Assembly: GCA_948567375.1 (NCBI GenBank) | Contig: OX419759.1 | Location: forward strand, 24,157,493 to 24,221,492 | DNA: 64,000 nt | From: Lunularia cruciata | Lineage: Eukaryota; Streptophyta; Marchantiopsida; Lunulariales; Lunulariaceae | Direction: 5' to 3' | Part shown: piece by piece, positions 24,186-34,906 of the stretch | Layout of the letters: every line of letters begins with the position of its first letter | Position numbering within the stretch: position 1 is the first letter of the stretch | Made by a program: the position numbers and the translations under genes | Notes under the pieces: model-generated | The model's input: the letters and a program-made list of their open reading frames with translations, nothing else | What the model was told of the DNA's origin: nothing | Databases searched by the model: none

Positions 24186-25510
24186 CAGAAATATTAGAAA
24201 ATGTATTCAATGGATGATTCAGTTAGATTTGGAGATATCGCTACCAGGATTAGAAGATGAAGATGAGGAATTAGGAGGAGATTTAGATGTGCTAGAATGT
24301 TTTATTAGTGGATAGGAGTATGCACATACTCATCGATACTTGGAACCCCGTGTTACTTACCCTCGTAGTAGAGAGTTTGTGAAAGATTATTTTATAAATC
24401 TAGATACTAAGGCCTTTTGCCAGCTTACTAGAATGGATGGGGATTCTTTTTCAACATTAGTTGATTTGATTAAGATACACTATTTTTGAGAAAAGGTACC
24501 AAAGAGAGCAAACACCCGTGTGGATCCAAGTTGCCTTAGCATGGGATAGATTTGGGCATCACGGCAATGGAGCTTGTGTTGTGCGGGGTTTAAATATTTG
24601 GGGCATTAGTGTTGGTTCAAAAATTTCTTTTATTGATAGAGTTATGATAGCGATATTAGATGTGATGAGGAGTCAAGTTGCTTGGCCCGAACTCAAGGAG
24701 AGGAAAAGGATATCCATTATTTTTGCACTGAAAGGTTTTCCCGGTTGTTTTGGTTTGGTAGATGACACATTGTTTCCTCTTGCAGCCCGACCAACGGTGG
24801 ACGGGGAAATATATTTCAGCCGCAAGGGTTCATATTCTATAAACTGCCAAGTTATTTGTGATGATAAAAAGAAAGTTATACATTTCTCCGAAGGTATAGT
24901 TTATGTTATGTGTTATTTTGTTATGCATTTTTGCAATGCATTGGTGATCTTATTTGTTTAGTTTACTAAAAGTATAGCTTTTTTTATTTGCAGGAATGCC
25001 AGGGTCATGTCATGATATGACTTGTTTGAAAAAATCATCACTATGGAATGATTTGAACCAAAGAGAGAGGTGTCGCACTTTTGAGGCAAAGGAGTACCTT
25101 TTAGGTGATTCAGGTTATGTACCCATGCATCACCTAGTACCCGCTTTCAAGCAGGCTTGCTCAGAAGACAAGCAAGAGTTCAATAAATATTTAGCAAAGG
25201 CAAGAGTGATAAAGGAGCATTGTATAGAGTATTGAAAGCTAGATGTCATTCTCTTCATGAGCTAAGAGTGCAACTGAAAGACAATAGTAGAAATGCTTAT
25301 TTGTTAAAGTGGGTATCGGTGTGTATTATTTTACATAATTTTATAATCAATAGGTCTGACCTTTGGTTAGAAGACAATGGTGGATTTATAGAGGAGACTC
25401 AAATAGATTCAGAAATATCATTTCAGGGTATAGAACTTGGTAAAGAAGAAAGTAGATCAAGGGTGATGCAACATTGCCTTGATTATAACAATGATGATAT
25501 ACTCAATTGA
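24186..25510 (+). pseudogene. PIF/Harbinger transposase (DDE superfamily), two exons, decayed
   Basis: The N-terminal part (24200-24480) ends a frame with Leu-Val-Asp-Leu-Ile-Lys and has a TAG near 24314. A frameshift at about 24480 leads into the frame 24518-24893: Phe-Gly-His-His-Gly-Asn-Gly-Ala, then Gly-Cys-Phe-Gly-Leu-Val-Asp-Asp-Thr with the first catalytic Asp. An intron with GTATAG donor and TTTGCAG acceptor spans 24894-24993 and splits a Gly codon. Exon 2 gives Pro-Gly-Ser-Cys-His-Asp-Met, then Leu-Leu-Gly-Asp-Ser-Gly-Tyr (second Asp) and Lys-Glu-His-Cys-Ile-Glu (third acidic residue). A stop after that and a shift of frame at 25225 precede the C-terminal helix ending at 25510. This is an endonuclease of cut-and-paste type, no longer functional. 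Confidence 0.82.
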
Positions 25511-26706
25511 TTGATTTAGATTCCATATAATAAAATATATATTCTCAGTATTCATCTTATATCTCATAGTCTTGTAACTTAGAGCAGGAGTCTTTTTCTT
25601 AGACCATGAGTGTATCTTGATGTAATATTGTGATAAGAACATATGTGGATGCAAAAATAATTCTATGAAGCTTAATCTATACATTTGTAAGTCCTTGTTG
25701 ACACTTACGTGCAGTTGGAGAAAAATGAGCTGATGTTGCATACACCGGGAGATGACTCTCGTAGACGTTGGTGCCGCTCACAAACTTAAAAAATTAATCG
25801 AGAGTGGCGCTCGTAGACGCTGGCGGACGCTCGGAGCGCACCACATATTACATGCACTCATAGGCGCTGGTAGGCACTGCGTGAATTATGCAAAGCTTGG
25901 ATGCGCCGGTTGGCGACGTGGAGTGCCGCATGTTGCCACTTGGGATTTGGGTTCTTCAGTTGAAAAAATACAATTTTGCCTCCAAAGTGTACATTTTAGT
26001 ATGTTCAGGATTGAGTTTTTTTCTGACAGCCTGGGTTGTATAAACCTGTGTTCTTTTCCATTCTTGTCATTTGAAAGCTTTATTCTCAAGTATGTGAGGT
26101 GTTGGAAGCAGAATTTCACAGAGTGAGTACTCAGAAGGAGAAAGGGTGATTTTGTGGGTCATTTTGCAAGGCAGAAGGTGTGCTGGAAGGTCATTTCAAG
26201 AGTCATTTTGCGAGGCAAAGTGTGTGCGGGTGAGACATTTCGAGATTGAGGAAGGAAAGAGGCAAACTGGCTGGCTGAAGCACAACTTGAGAAGCAACAA
26301 GGAGTGATTGAGAAGAGAGAAAAAAAGTTCAAGAGCACATTCATTTTCAACCATGGCAGAAATCTAGGGATACAAAAAGATAGTTGATGGGCCCGATATG
26401 AGAAATACTCAAGAAGTAGATTGACTCATTGCAATCCATACCATTTAACACCCAACCAATTTCATCAAGTGGTGTTGGTTGGACAAACACCAAGTTTGGA
26501 CTGCTGTTTCAAGAATTCAAGAGGTCAATCTAGATGTAATGGGGCTAAAAATAACTCTTGGACTTCATTATCCACGACCAGAGGTACTTTTCAAACATTC
26601 CTCATTCTTTTCTTTTCAATCCATCTTGATATGTTCATTTTACTTCCAAAAATTGCTTTCAAATCATCAACGCCTCCCAACGCCTCCCAACCTGTCCCAC
26701 AGTGCT
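25511..26706. other. Non-coding stretch with a GCGCC-type degenerate array and CT/GA-rich DNA
   Basis: Nothing coding is recognised. 25751-25935 holds the irregular GCGC-rich array listed separately. 26120-26420 is purine-rich, and its character resembles the spacers of the other elements in this window. The chromovirus inserted at 26702-26706. Confidence 0.4.
25751..25935 (+). repeat. Degenerate GCGCTCGTAGACGCTGG-type array
   Basis: Irregular repeats of a 10-20-bp theme such as GTGGCGCTCGTAGACGCTGG, GGCGGACGCTCGGAGCGC and CATAGGCGCTGGTAGGCACT. The same theme occurs in the opposite orientation at 39195-39560 and, more weakly, at 32338-32375 and 32870-32975. No reading frame is conserved. Confidence 0.6.
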
Positions 26707-27129
26707 TGTAAAAGACCAAAACCGAGGAGAGAAATAGAAGAATGGAAGCTCACATTGGGACACCTGAATGAGTGAAAACTCCGAATGCCTAGCATGAGCT
26801 TCGGCCTTGGTATTTATAGGTAGCATACAAGACCCTTGAAGCTTCTCAAGAAGTTTCCTTGAGCCGCTTTCTTGGAGTGCAAGCCAAGTTAACTAGGAAG
26901 CTTCTCAAGAAGCTTCCTTCTAGAAGCCGCCTACTTGGCGTGCAAGCTAAGCTAGTTAGAAGCTTCTAGAAGCTTCCTTCTAGAAGCTACCTGCTTAGGG
27001 CGCAAGTTAACTAGTTGGGAAGCTTCCTAAGAAGCTTCTTAGATGCTTCTAGAATATTCTAGGCTATTTTGTCTTATTCTTTACTTCGTAAGCCTGACTA
27101 ACTTCGTCACTAAACTCCATATTGTTACA
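26707..27129 (-). repeat. 3' LTR of the chromovirus (family A)
   Basis: 423 bp. Contains GCTTCGGCCTTGGTATTTATAGG-like promoter sequence and an array of AAGCTTCT/AGAAGCTT palindromes. The integrase-chromodomain frame runs into its first 66 bases and stops at 27064. Confidence 0.95.
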
Positions 27130-28704
27130 TATTCCCCCACCGCTAGTTGGTGACGTACTCGTCGCCAGTGAAGCTTCGAATTCCTTGATGGCCATCTGTG
27201 CATTCTGGAGGTGAGAAAGAGGTTCCCATGTAGCATCATGAAGGGGATACCCTTTCCAAAGGACCTTGTACTCCGTATGTTGGTGACGGCCTCGTTGAAT
27301 ATGGCGACGCGCAAGGATACGATCAACTTCGTACTCCTCATGATCATTGATAGGGATAGGAAGAGGGGGAGGTTGGACTCGAGAGGAAAAGGAAAAAGGG
27401 TTAGGAACAAAGGGTTTCAACTTGGAAATATGAAAGACAGGATGGATACGCATGTGACAAGGTAAGGCAAGACGATAAGCAACAGGAGAGATAATGTGGG
27501 TGATATCAAAGGGTCCTACCCAATTAGGAGCAAGTTTACGAACTTGGATATCAAGTGGGAGAGGGAGGTTACTAGAGGATAGCATGACTTTATCACCAAC
27601 TTCAAAGGTGAGATCATGACGATGATGGTCTGCATATTGTTTTTGGCGATTCTGAGCAACAAGGAGGTGAGATTTGGCTTGTTGGAGAGATTGGGATATA
27701 GTGGTCAAGAATGTAGAAGTATAAGGAACCTGAGAGGGAGGGGGAGCAAGAAGAGAATCTGGAACAAGCGGATCTTGGTCAAAATTGAGAAAGAAAGGAG
27801 AAAATCCAATGCTTGCCTGTTTGGAATTGTTGTAGGCAAATTCTGCAGCTGCAAGACATTCATCCCAATTGGTATGGTGGACATTGACAAAGGCCCGCAA
27901 CATATCCTCCAATGTACGATTGGCACGTTCGGTTTGTCCATCAGTTTGAGGATGATAGGCCGTGGACAAAGCAAGCTTGGTGCCGAGTATCTGGAAGAAT
28001 GCTTGCCAAAACTTCTCGGTAAACCGAGGATCACGGTCGGAGATGAGTACACGTGGCATCCCATGATGCTTGAAGACATTGTCGAAGTAGATTTGCGCTA
28101 AGGTTGGAGCATCCACGGTATCACAGGTTGGTGCCAAGTGGATTTGCTTACTAAGCTTATCCACAAACACCACAATTGCGGTGTGTCCTTGTTTTGTCTT
28201 TAGCAAGGATGTGATGAGATCCAAGCTCACATGCTCCCAACGAGTGGATGGAATGGCGAGTGGTTGAAGGAGTACACTTGGCTTCTGGTTGCTGGCCTTG
28301 TTCCGTTGGCAACTCTCACATGATCGGATAAAGTCTCGAACATCTTGTGTCATGTTGGGCCACCACCATTGGCGTTGGAGGGTGCCCAAGGTCTTGTCCA
28401 CTCCCATGTGACCAGCTATTGGTAAATCATGGGCTTCTTGAAGGCGCACAAGTCGAAGATCACCTTTGGTTGGAACATAGATCTGGTCTGCATGGAATAA
28501 AAGGCCTTCCTTGAAGGAGAAGGTGTTGTACTCCTTGTCGCGTGCTGTTAGACGACCGTGTACCATTTGGAAGAAGGGATCTTGCTGTAGGGCTAATCGA
28601 AACTCGTTATGAATCTTGGGATCAATTGACACCGTCGTAATTGCTGCCGCGATGAGAGGAAGAGACTTCAAATCAGGTCGTCGTGATAGAGCATCAGGGA
28701 TGAC
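27064..28704 (-). pseudogene. Chromovirus integrase with C-terminal chromodomain
   Basis: An open frame of about 546 codons; coordinates in the 535-residue part from 28671 are used here. Zinc-binding His81/His88/Cys118/Cys121 are followed by catalytic Asp151, Asp212 and Glu248 (Gly-Gln-Thr-Glu-Arg), a Trp-Val-Gly-Pro-Phe block near 384-388, and a chromodomain at about 447-500. The chromodomain has Tyr447, Trp472 and Trp482, the positions that form its methyl-lysine cage or their equivalents. Chromodomains steer integration to marked chromatin in this clade. The N-terminal end overlaps the RT frame in another phase: a small deletion after the RNase H domain shifts the frame near 28705. The last 20 or so residues are encoded by the LTR. 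This part is itself uninterrupted. Confidence 0.93.
27130..27143 (-). promoter_or_regulatory. Polypurine tract
   Basis: The minus strand reads GCGGTGGGGGAATA immediately upstream of the 3' LTR, the expected place for plus-strand DNA priming. Confidence 0.8.
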
Positions 28705-30718
28705 ATGTTTTGTACTCTAGTTTGATGTCAAACAATTGGAGTTGCTCTTCCCATCGATGATGTCGACTCTTCATGTGCTCTAGGTGTAAGGTCTGCAACA
28801 ATGGCTTGTGATCAGTTCGCATGATCACTTGTTTCCCTAAGAGATAATGCCTCCATACCTTGGTGGCATATACCATTGCAAGTTGTTCCCGATCTCGAGC
28901 AGAGTAATTTCTTTCAGCTGTATTTAGTCGGCGAGACACAAATGCAATAGGATGTAGTCCATCTGGGAATTCCTGTTGCAACACAGCTCCAATTGCAAAG
29001 TTAGAAGCATCAAAATCAACCACACAAGGTAGTTGAGGATCATATGGTTGAAGAATGGGTCTTGAAGACACCATATGCTTTAACTTCTGGAATGCTTCTT
29101 CATGCTTGGTGGTCCATTGGAAGCTCGAGTTCTTTCCCAAGAGGTCAGTCAATGGTGCAGCCACGTGAGCATAATGGTGGATGAACCGTCGGTAAAAACT
29201 GGCCAATCCGTTGAACGCTCGTACTTCAGTAGCATCCTTTGGGGTAGGCCAATCAGTAATGGCCTTGATCTTCTCTTCTTCCATCTTGATCCCCTCTGAT
29301 GAGATCTTATGACCCAAGAAGGTAACCTCCTTTTGCCAAAAAGCACACTTTGACTTCTTGCAGTAAAATTTCCACTGTCGTAGTCGTCTTAGGACTTCTC
29401 GAACATGATTCATGTGTTTTGCCTCTGTCCTACTATAGATTAAGATATCATCTAAGAACACTACCACAGACTGATCCAATAGCGCCTCCAACACCCGATG
29501 CATCTGATCCATGAAGACTGCTAGAGCATTAGTGAGTCCGAAAGGTAGAACTCTCCACTCAAAATGTCCATACCTTGTACGAAAGGCAGTCTTTTTCACG
29601 TCCTCTCCTTCTATAGGAATTTGCCAATAGCCGCTATGAAGATCTAGCTTGGAAAAGTATCGTGCTCCACTTAATTGATCAAGCAAGTCATCGATCCGAG
29701 GCAAGGGATATGCCTTCTTCACGGTTTGCTTATTGAGCCCACGGTAATCAATACAGAAACGAAGTCCTCCATCCTTCTTTGGAACAAATAGTACCGGTGC
29801 TCCCCAAGGAGAGGTACTATGTCGTATGAAATCCTTCTCCAACAACTCTGTAAGTGTTGTTCGCAACTCCTCCAACTCCTTTGGTGAGAGCCGATAGATT
29901 GGTCTACTCACTGGAGTACTCCCTGGCAATAACTCGATCTTGAAGGGCATACCTCGATCAGAGGGTAATCCCTTTGGCAGATCATCCGGAAACACATCTG
30001 CAAACTCTTGAACTATCCGATCAACCGTCGCTTGATGCGGCACTTGGCCCTCCTCAGATTGTTCTTGTGCAATCGGCTTGATCCACACTGCGAATACAGA
30101 CTTATCTTCCTCCAAAGCTTGCTCTATGGCTGCTTCATTAACAAACTTCCCTTCTAGGGACTCATCTCTCTTCCGAGCTTGCTCCATGGTTGCCTTCCTG
30201 GCAAACTTCCCATCTTGGGACTCATCTCCCTTCCAGATTCGCTCTATGGCTACCTTCTCGACAAACTTCCCATCTTGGGACTGACTATTCTTAGGTGTCT
30301 TACTCAGAGGTGCCAGACAACCTAATTGGAAATTCCTACCTTGGTGTTGTACTTGAATTTGGTGTCGGGTCCAATCAAATTGAACCTTATGACATTCAAG
30401 CCAAGGTAGACCCAGAATGATATCATAGTGTAGAGGTGCCACTACAAACCTCATACACTCCAAATACTCCTTCCCAATCTTGAAGGTAACAGGATGCAAG
30501 GTGCGGAATGCAGAACCCTTTCTACCATCCGCCATCATCAAACTACTTCCAATCACTGGCTTGATAGGAATACCCAATTCCTTTGCTACTTGCATAGACA
30601 TGCAATTCTCTAAACTTCCAGAATCAACCAAAATTCTACAACCCCGATTAGATATCATACCTTGCAAGTGAAGCAAACTTGCATAGGTCGAGCCTTCAAT
30701 CCCATTGGAACTAATCAA
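28694..30718 (-). CDS. Chromovirus protease-reverse transcriptase-RNase H, 674-codon open frame
   Basis: Numbered from the first codon of the open frame (30718, a TTG; the true start is upstream in Gag-Pol). The aspartic protease has Val-Asp-Ser-Gly at 31-34. RT motifs are Phe-Cys-Ile-Asp-Tyr near 321, Leu-Asp-Leu-His-Ser-Gly-Tyr near 358-364, and catalytic Phe-Leu-Asp-Asp at 421-424. RNase H starts near 545 with Val-Asp-Phe-Asp-Ala-Ser. Between protease and RT lie three 20-residue repeats built around Asp/Glu-Gly-Lys-Phe (residues about 147-206). The frame stops just after Tyr-Lys-Thr-Cys-His-Pro, where a deletion shifts the remainder into the integrase frame. Otherwise it is uninterrupted. 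Confidence 0.92.
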   Translation of the reverse strand: MISSNGIEGSTYASLLHLQGMISNRGCRILVDSGSLENCMSMQVAKELGIPIKPVIGSSLMMADGRKGSAFRTLHPVTFKIGKEYLECMRFVVAPLHYDIILGLPWLECHKVQFDWTRHQIQVQHQGRNFQLGCLAPLSKTPKNSQSQDGKFVEKVAIERIWKGDESQDGKFARKATMEQARKRDESLEGKFVNEAAIEQALEEDKSVFAVWIKPIAQEQSEEGQVPHQATVDRIVQEFADVFPDDLPKGLPSDRGMPFKIELLPGSTPVSRPIYRLSPKELEELRTTLTELLEKDFIRHSTSPWGAPVLFVPKKDGGLRFCIDYRGLNKQTVKKAYPLPRIDDLLDQLSGARYFSKLDLHSGYWQIPIEGEDVKKTAFRTRYGHFEWRVLPFGLTNALAVFMDQMHRVLEALLDQSVVVFLDDILIYSRTEAKHMNHVREVLRRLRQWKFYCKKSKCAFWQKEVTFLGHKISSEGIKMEEEKIKAITDWPTPKDATEVRAFNGLASFYRRFIHHYAHVAAPLTDLLGKNSSFQWTTKHEEAFQKLKHMVSSRPILQPYDPQLPCVVDFDASNFAIGAVLQQEFPDGLHPIAFVSRRLNTAERNYSARDREQLAMVYATKVWRHYLLGKQVIMRTDHKPLLQTLHLEHMKSRHHRWEEQLQLFDIKLEYKTCHP
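30102..30290 (-). repeat. Three 60-bp tandem repeats in the chromovirus pol linker
   Basis: Units of 60 bp carry CTTCCCATCTTGGGACT-like sequence (plus strand) and encode 20-residue repeats between protease and RT. Each keeps the frame. The copies differ at several positions each. Confidence 0.85.
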
Positions 30719-30744
30719 GCTCCTAGTAGGCGGCTCGAAATCTC

Positions 30745-31643
30745 CTACTGGGATTCCTCGTTTCCCTGATCATTCCGCTCCACAACCTCCACTTGGGCAA
30801 CTTGTCGAGGTCGTCCATTCTTGAATGGACATTCAGCAATGCGATGCCCCAACTGGCGACAATAAAAACAACCTCCATTTTGTCGTAATCTTTCTCTATC
30901 TGTTGTGCCAAGTGGTCTTCGTTGGATAGCATCAATCTCCATTGGTACCGGTTCTTCCACTCGTGGTACTGGTGGGTTTTGTGTAGGTCGAGGTCGAGAC
31001 CAAGTTGTCGCAACTAAGGAATCAAACGCTCAGCCAATTGCATGGCTTGTTCTACATTCTGTGGCTCTCGCATGGTCACCTCCAATCTGGTTCGTGACTT
31101 CAATCCTCACACAAATCGATCCAGAACTTCACCTTCTTGGATATCTGGAATTTGCATGATGATATTCTGAAATTGTGTGATGTAGCTTCTCACTGAGCCA
31201 ATCTGCCTCAACTCTGCCAATTTATCTCGTGCAGCTCGGGTGGCATTTATAGTCTGAAATCGACCAAGTATTGCATCCTTGAATTCTGCCCATGTAAAAA
31301 TTGGTGTAACAATTTGTCGTTCAGCTCTTTCTACTCGGAATCGCCACCAAAGTTTTGCCACTCCATCCAATTGGCTAGAAGCCAAGAGAATTTGTTTCCG
31401 CTTGTCTTGAAGATTGGTGGCTTCAAAGTAACGTTCACAGTCAAACACAAAATTCTCCACTGTGCCTGGAAGATTCTTGCCTTCAAACACCTTGGGTTTC
31501 GGAAATCGAATGCGATCTTCTCCATCTCGAACTGGCGCTCTGTCTATCTATTCTCGTCGTTGCTGGTCTCGTTCATCCAACAATCGAGTAAGATGCTCGA
31601 TTTGTTGTTGCATTGCAAGGATAACATCCGGTATTGCCGCCAT
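30745..31643 (-). pseudogene. Chromovirus gag (capsid and CCHC zinc knuckle)
   Basis: An ATG at 31643-31641 opens the frame 20-30 bases after in-frame stops; TAG at 31550-31548 ends it after 31 codons. The same frame continues with a retrotrans_gag-type capsid (Trp-Trp-Arg-Phe, Phe-Lys-Asp-Ala-Ile, Ser-Tyr-Ile-Thr-Gln-Phe) to TGA at 31109-31107. A third stop follows about 90 bases later. After a shift of frame, 30960-30745 encodes Cys-Phe-Tyr-Cys-x4-His-x4-Cys, the nucleocapsid knuckle. The product would package RNA into virus-like particles. Three stops and one shift make it non-functional in cis. Confidence 0.9.
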
Positions 31644-31901
31644 CGCTACTACTCTATTCCACTACCTGCAATTTATCTAGTTGATTAACACGTAGATACA
31701 ACACGTCCACCATTCTCCATAAGTTACAACTGGAAGTATCAAGGGTTCCTCTGACACGGTGATCATATGTAGAAAATCCTGCCCAAAGCGTGAGGTGATG
31801 AATTGTGTGAAACGATGCTTTGGTAATATCTGGACATGAAAGTCCCAATGGTTTGGCGGAAGTGGATTTGGTGGTCCATAAATTCCATCCATCCCATTCC
31901 T

Positions 31902-31913
31902 GCTCTGATACCA
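31902..31913 (-). promoter_or_regulatory. Primer-binding site for initiator Met tRNA
   Basis: The minus strand reads TGGTATCAGAGC, one base after the 5' LTR. This is the usual plant initiator-Met-tRNA PBS and fixes the orientation of the element. Confidence 0.95.
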
Positions 31914-31914
31914 A

Positions 31915-32337
31915 TGTAAAAGACCAAAACCGAGGAGAGAAATAGGAGAATGGAAGCTCACATTGGGACACCTGAATGAGTGAAAACTCCGAATGCCTAG
32001 CATGAGCTTCGGCCTTGGTATTTATAGGTAGCATACAAGACCCTTGAAGCTTCTCAAGAAGTTTCCTTGAGCCGCTTTCTTGGAGTGCAAGCCAAGTTAA
32101 CTAGGAAGCTTCTCAAGAAGCTTCCTTCTAGAAGCCGCCTACTTGGCGTGCAAGCTAAGCTAGTTAGAAGCTTCTAGAAGCTTCCTTCTAGAAGCTACCT
32201 GCTTAGGGCGCAAGTTAACTAGTTGGGAAGCTTCCTAAGAAGCTTCTTAGATGCTTCTAGAATATTCTAGGCTATTTTGTCTTATTCTTTACTTCGTAAG
32301 CCTGACTAACTTCATCACTAAACTCCATATTGTTACA
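31915..32337 (-). repeat. 5' LTR of the chromovirus (family A)
   Basis: 423 bp, identical to the other LTR except at 31946 (G for A) and 32314 (A for G). The second difference changes a CG to CA. Confidence 0.96.
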
Positions 32338-33065
32338 GTGCCACCCAGTGTCCCCCCGTGCCATCCAGCGCCATACTGAACCCTAAAGCCCTGCACGTGT
32401 AATACTCCGAGGACAAGAGAAGAGAGAAAACACAGATTGCACACTCAAACATTCGATGCCCTAAGGGAGCACCTTCTCTTTATTATATAGACAAAGAGGA
32501 TCTCCTCCAAGGAAGCTCCACCATAGGATTAGGGACACAGATAGGTGACATGTCACCAAGCTCCACCCATGGATTACTTACTTGGATGGGTGACCTGTCT
32601 GGTCTAGGTCCTATCTGGTTGGTCAAACGAGCTTTGACCAGAGGGAATCTTTTAGGGAATCTTCCTGTAGGAATCTTAGAATCACATGAGTAAGGTACCA
32701 TTGGAAAGCTCTCGATGAGACAAACCGGGGGGGAAGGAAGGCTAGCCTTTCTTCCATTGGGGGGGGGGAAATCTACACATTTTCGAGGCCTAATTCATCC
32801 GTTTAGGCCTCCTAGCTCCTCTACACGGTTCCCAACTCCACCTAGCCCCTCTGCACGGTTCCCAACTCCCAACGGCTACCGGCGGCAACTAGTGGCACTC
32901 CGTTATTTCTCAATTTATTTAGACTGTGCACGAGCGCCTTCTAGCGGCACTCAGTGCCACCCAACACCACCCTTGATTTTGAGTCCTTGTGATAGAAGTT
33001 TGAGCTAAAATTTTTGGTGGGTTGTGCAGGTCATTTCATGTATAGAGTTTGTGAGTTCATGGGAC
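32338..33065. other. Non-coding stretch between the chromovirus and a solo LTR
   Basis: Contains weak GCGCC-type repeats (32338-32375 and 32870-32975), a G9 run at 32760-32769 and a duplicated CGGTTCCCAACTCC motif (32828 and 32859). No gene is recognised. Confidence 0.4.
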
Positions 33066-33757
33066 TGTGAGCCGGCCTGTCTCTCACTCAGGATGAACCT
33101 CTGATGGCTATTATGGTAGCGCACCATGGACTAAGAAGGCAAGGAACCCCAACTCCATCATACTCCTCCAAGGCTAACACTCCAAGACTCAAGACATTGC
33201 TCACTAGAGAACTCAATGAGAGAGAGATAGTTGCAAATGAAAGGATGATGAGTACCTCCTCACCCCTTGTTTATATACTTGTGAAATAGTTACGTGCCAA
33301 AGTTACTAATTACCGTAGTAACTCAAGTTACTAAACTAAAAGTCAAGTAAAGTTAAAAAGTAGAAAGGAATATCCATTCACATGGGCATATTCCCCTAAG
33401 CATGTGGTCTTATCTTGACCCAACCACTAAAGCAAGGATTCCTTCACATGGGCTATCCTTGGACTAAAGAAGAATCCAAAACAAAAAGGCTTGCGGGCCC
33501 AAGAGTTCTCAACTCTTTCCCCAAAGCCAAACACCTAGGAATGATACCAAGTCAACACACTAAAATCCATAATAGTGGTGCTCATCTTTTCTACTTCCTC
33601 TAAAGTAAGGTCCCATCTATCTTAGCTATGACTAACTTTAGCTAACCATGACTAATATAGAACCATCCTTTATCTCTATATAAATAATATCTCTTAAGTA
33701 CTTGTAATACCAAGCTAAATATCACAATACCACACACATGCACAAATGGGTGTTACA
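33066..33757 (-). repeat. Solo LTR, family B
   Basis: 692 bp. Reads TGTGAGCCGGCC ... GGGTGTTACA on the plus strand; the minus-strand version TGTAACACCC... matches 56715-57405 along its full length with roughly 95% identity by eye. The flanks are GGAC (33062-33065) and GGAC (33758-33761), a perfect 4-bp target duplication. No internal sequence remains. Confidence 0.92.
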
Positions 33758-34360
33758 GGACAAGGTCTCTTGCACAGGTTTGGTAAGAAGTAGGCAGTTT
33801 CAATTGACTACATATATAGTTAGAGATGCACTTGCCATGCCCAAGGGGAGAACAGCAGGACGGAGGACAGCTCCTTACACAGCTGTCTCAGACTGGTTTC
33901 CACAAAGGGACATGGTTCAAAAGATATCTTGCAAGGCAATGTGTATATCTTGCAATCAGAGCTTTCTTCCAGTTGATGGGTGCACTAGTTGCACCCACTA
34001 TTAGGCCCAAGATTGTACATGGGCATTTGGTACTCAACATCAAGACCAAGTTGAGGAGATTTGGTCTAGAGGATTATGATTGGGGAGAGTTAGCTTTAGA
34101 GCTATCATTGCGGAGGTGGGGAGTTTGCAAAGCCAAGTGATGAGTCCTAAGGGGCGTAGGTTCAGAGTCACCTTCCTTAGACATATACTCACGCATCTCT
34201 TTGTGGAGAGAGGTTTCATTCCAGAGGAGGACGTGATGTACCTGAGTGATAGAGAGGAGGAGATTATACACGAGGGAGAGCATGGTGATGATCATGAGGA
34301 TGCAGATAGCTCGGATGAGGATGAGACTATTGATGATGGGGAGGATGGTGAGTGATTGAT
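33758..34360 (+). pseudogene. Unassigned overlapping frames of a decayed coding unit, acidic C-terminus
   Basis: Frames 33826-34140 and 34080-34355 overlap. The second ends in an Asp/Glu-rich tail (Asp-Ser-Ser-Asp-Glu-Asp-Glu) before TGA at 34353. The sequence is protein-like but matches nothing I know. It lies just after the solo LTR B, which probably interrupted it. With the coiled-coil frame at 34907 and the frames at 38058-38919 it may be cargo of a large non-autonomous LTR element. Confidence 0.3.
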
Positions 34361-34379
34361 TGATTAGGTTTGAGTTTTG

Positions 34380-34381
<2 letters not shown>

Positions 34382-34453
<72 letters not shown>
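34382..34453. repeat. (TA)n then (GA)n microsatellite
   Basis: About 29 TA dinucleotides run directly into six or seven GA dinucleotides. Such tracts are often length-variable. Confidence 0.97.
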
Positions 34454-34906
34454 TCATATATTTGTATGTTGGAAAACATACAAAGTTCTTTTGTATATAC
34501 CATTACCGGATTTAATAAATGAGTTCATTTAAGAAGCTTGAATTAATGAACTTGTGAAATTGTATATTTATATATTCAAATATGAATTTGTACTTGATAG
34601 ATAACTAAATGTACCACTTGTGAACAAGTGTTCAACAGATTTGTGTTGAGACACAGCCCTTACCCTTTGTTGAGATACCTCCTTTTCACTATTCTTCCCC
34701 TTCATCACTTCCTCCACCTGTGGAGGGAGTTGGTGACCCCATGCATTTCACAGTACCTTCACCTCCTTCTTGTTTAGTTGACATCACTCGCATTTTAGAT
34801 GATTGTGTTTGAGTGGCTGAGTGTAGAGAGAGAAATCTCCTTGAGCATGAGAATAGACTGGAGAGTGTAGAGGAGAGAGAGATTAGTGCTTGAGTGTGAG
34901 AGTTGA

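Larger units (their letters stand above)
26707..32337 (-). mobile_element. Young full-length Ty3/gypsy chromovirus
   Basis: Two 423-bp LTRs (26707-27129 and 31915-32337) differ at only two positions (26738/31946 and 27106/32314). Both begin TGTAAAAGACC and end GTTACA on the plus strand. Flanks GTGCT (26702-26706) and GTGCC (32338-32342) form a 5-bp target duplication with one mismatch. The primer-binding site matches the 3' end of initiator Met tRNA, and a G-rich polypurine tract precedes the 3' LTR. Gag, protease, RT-RNase H and integrase-chromodomain are all on the minus strand in standard order. Gag has three in-frame stops and the pol frame is shifted once, so this copy cannot make all its proteins. 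Two solo LTRs of the same family are in the window (4795-5219 and 44540-44950). Confidence 0.95.

Noticed and set aside
23332-26100. A short Harbinger element ending just after the transposase
   Set aside because: I looked for an inverted match to AGGGGGTTTCAAAAATAG between 25510 and 26700 and saw none by eye. The only good partner is at 41578.
27616-28101. Plus-strand frame of 161 codons
   Set aside because: It lies opposite the chromovirus integrase, whose catalytic motifs are on the minus strand.
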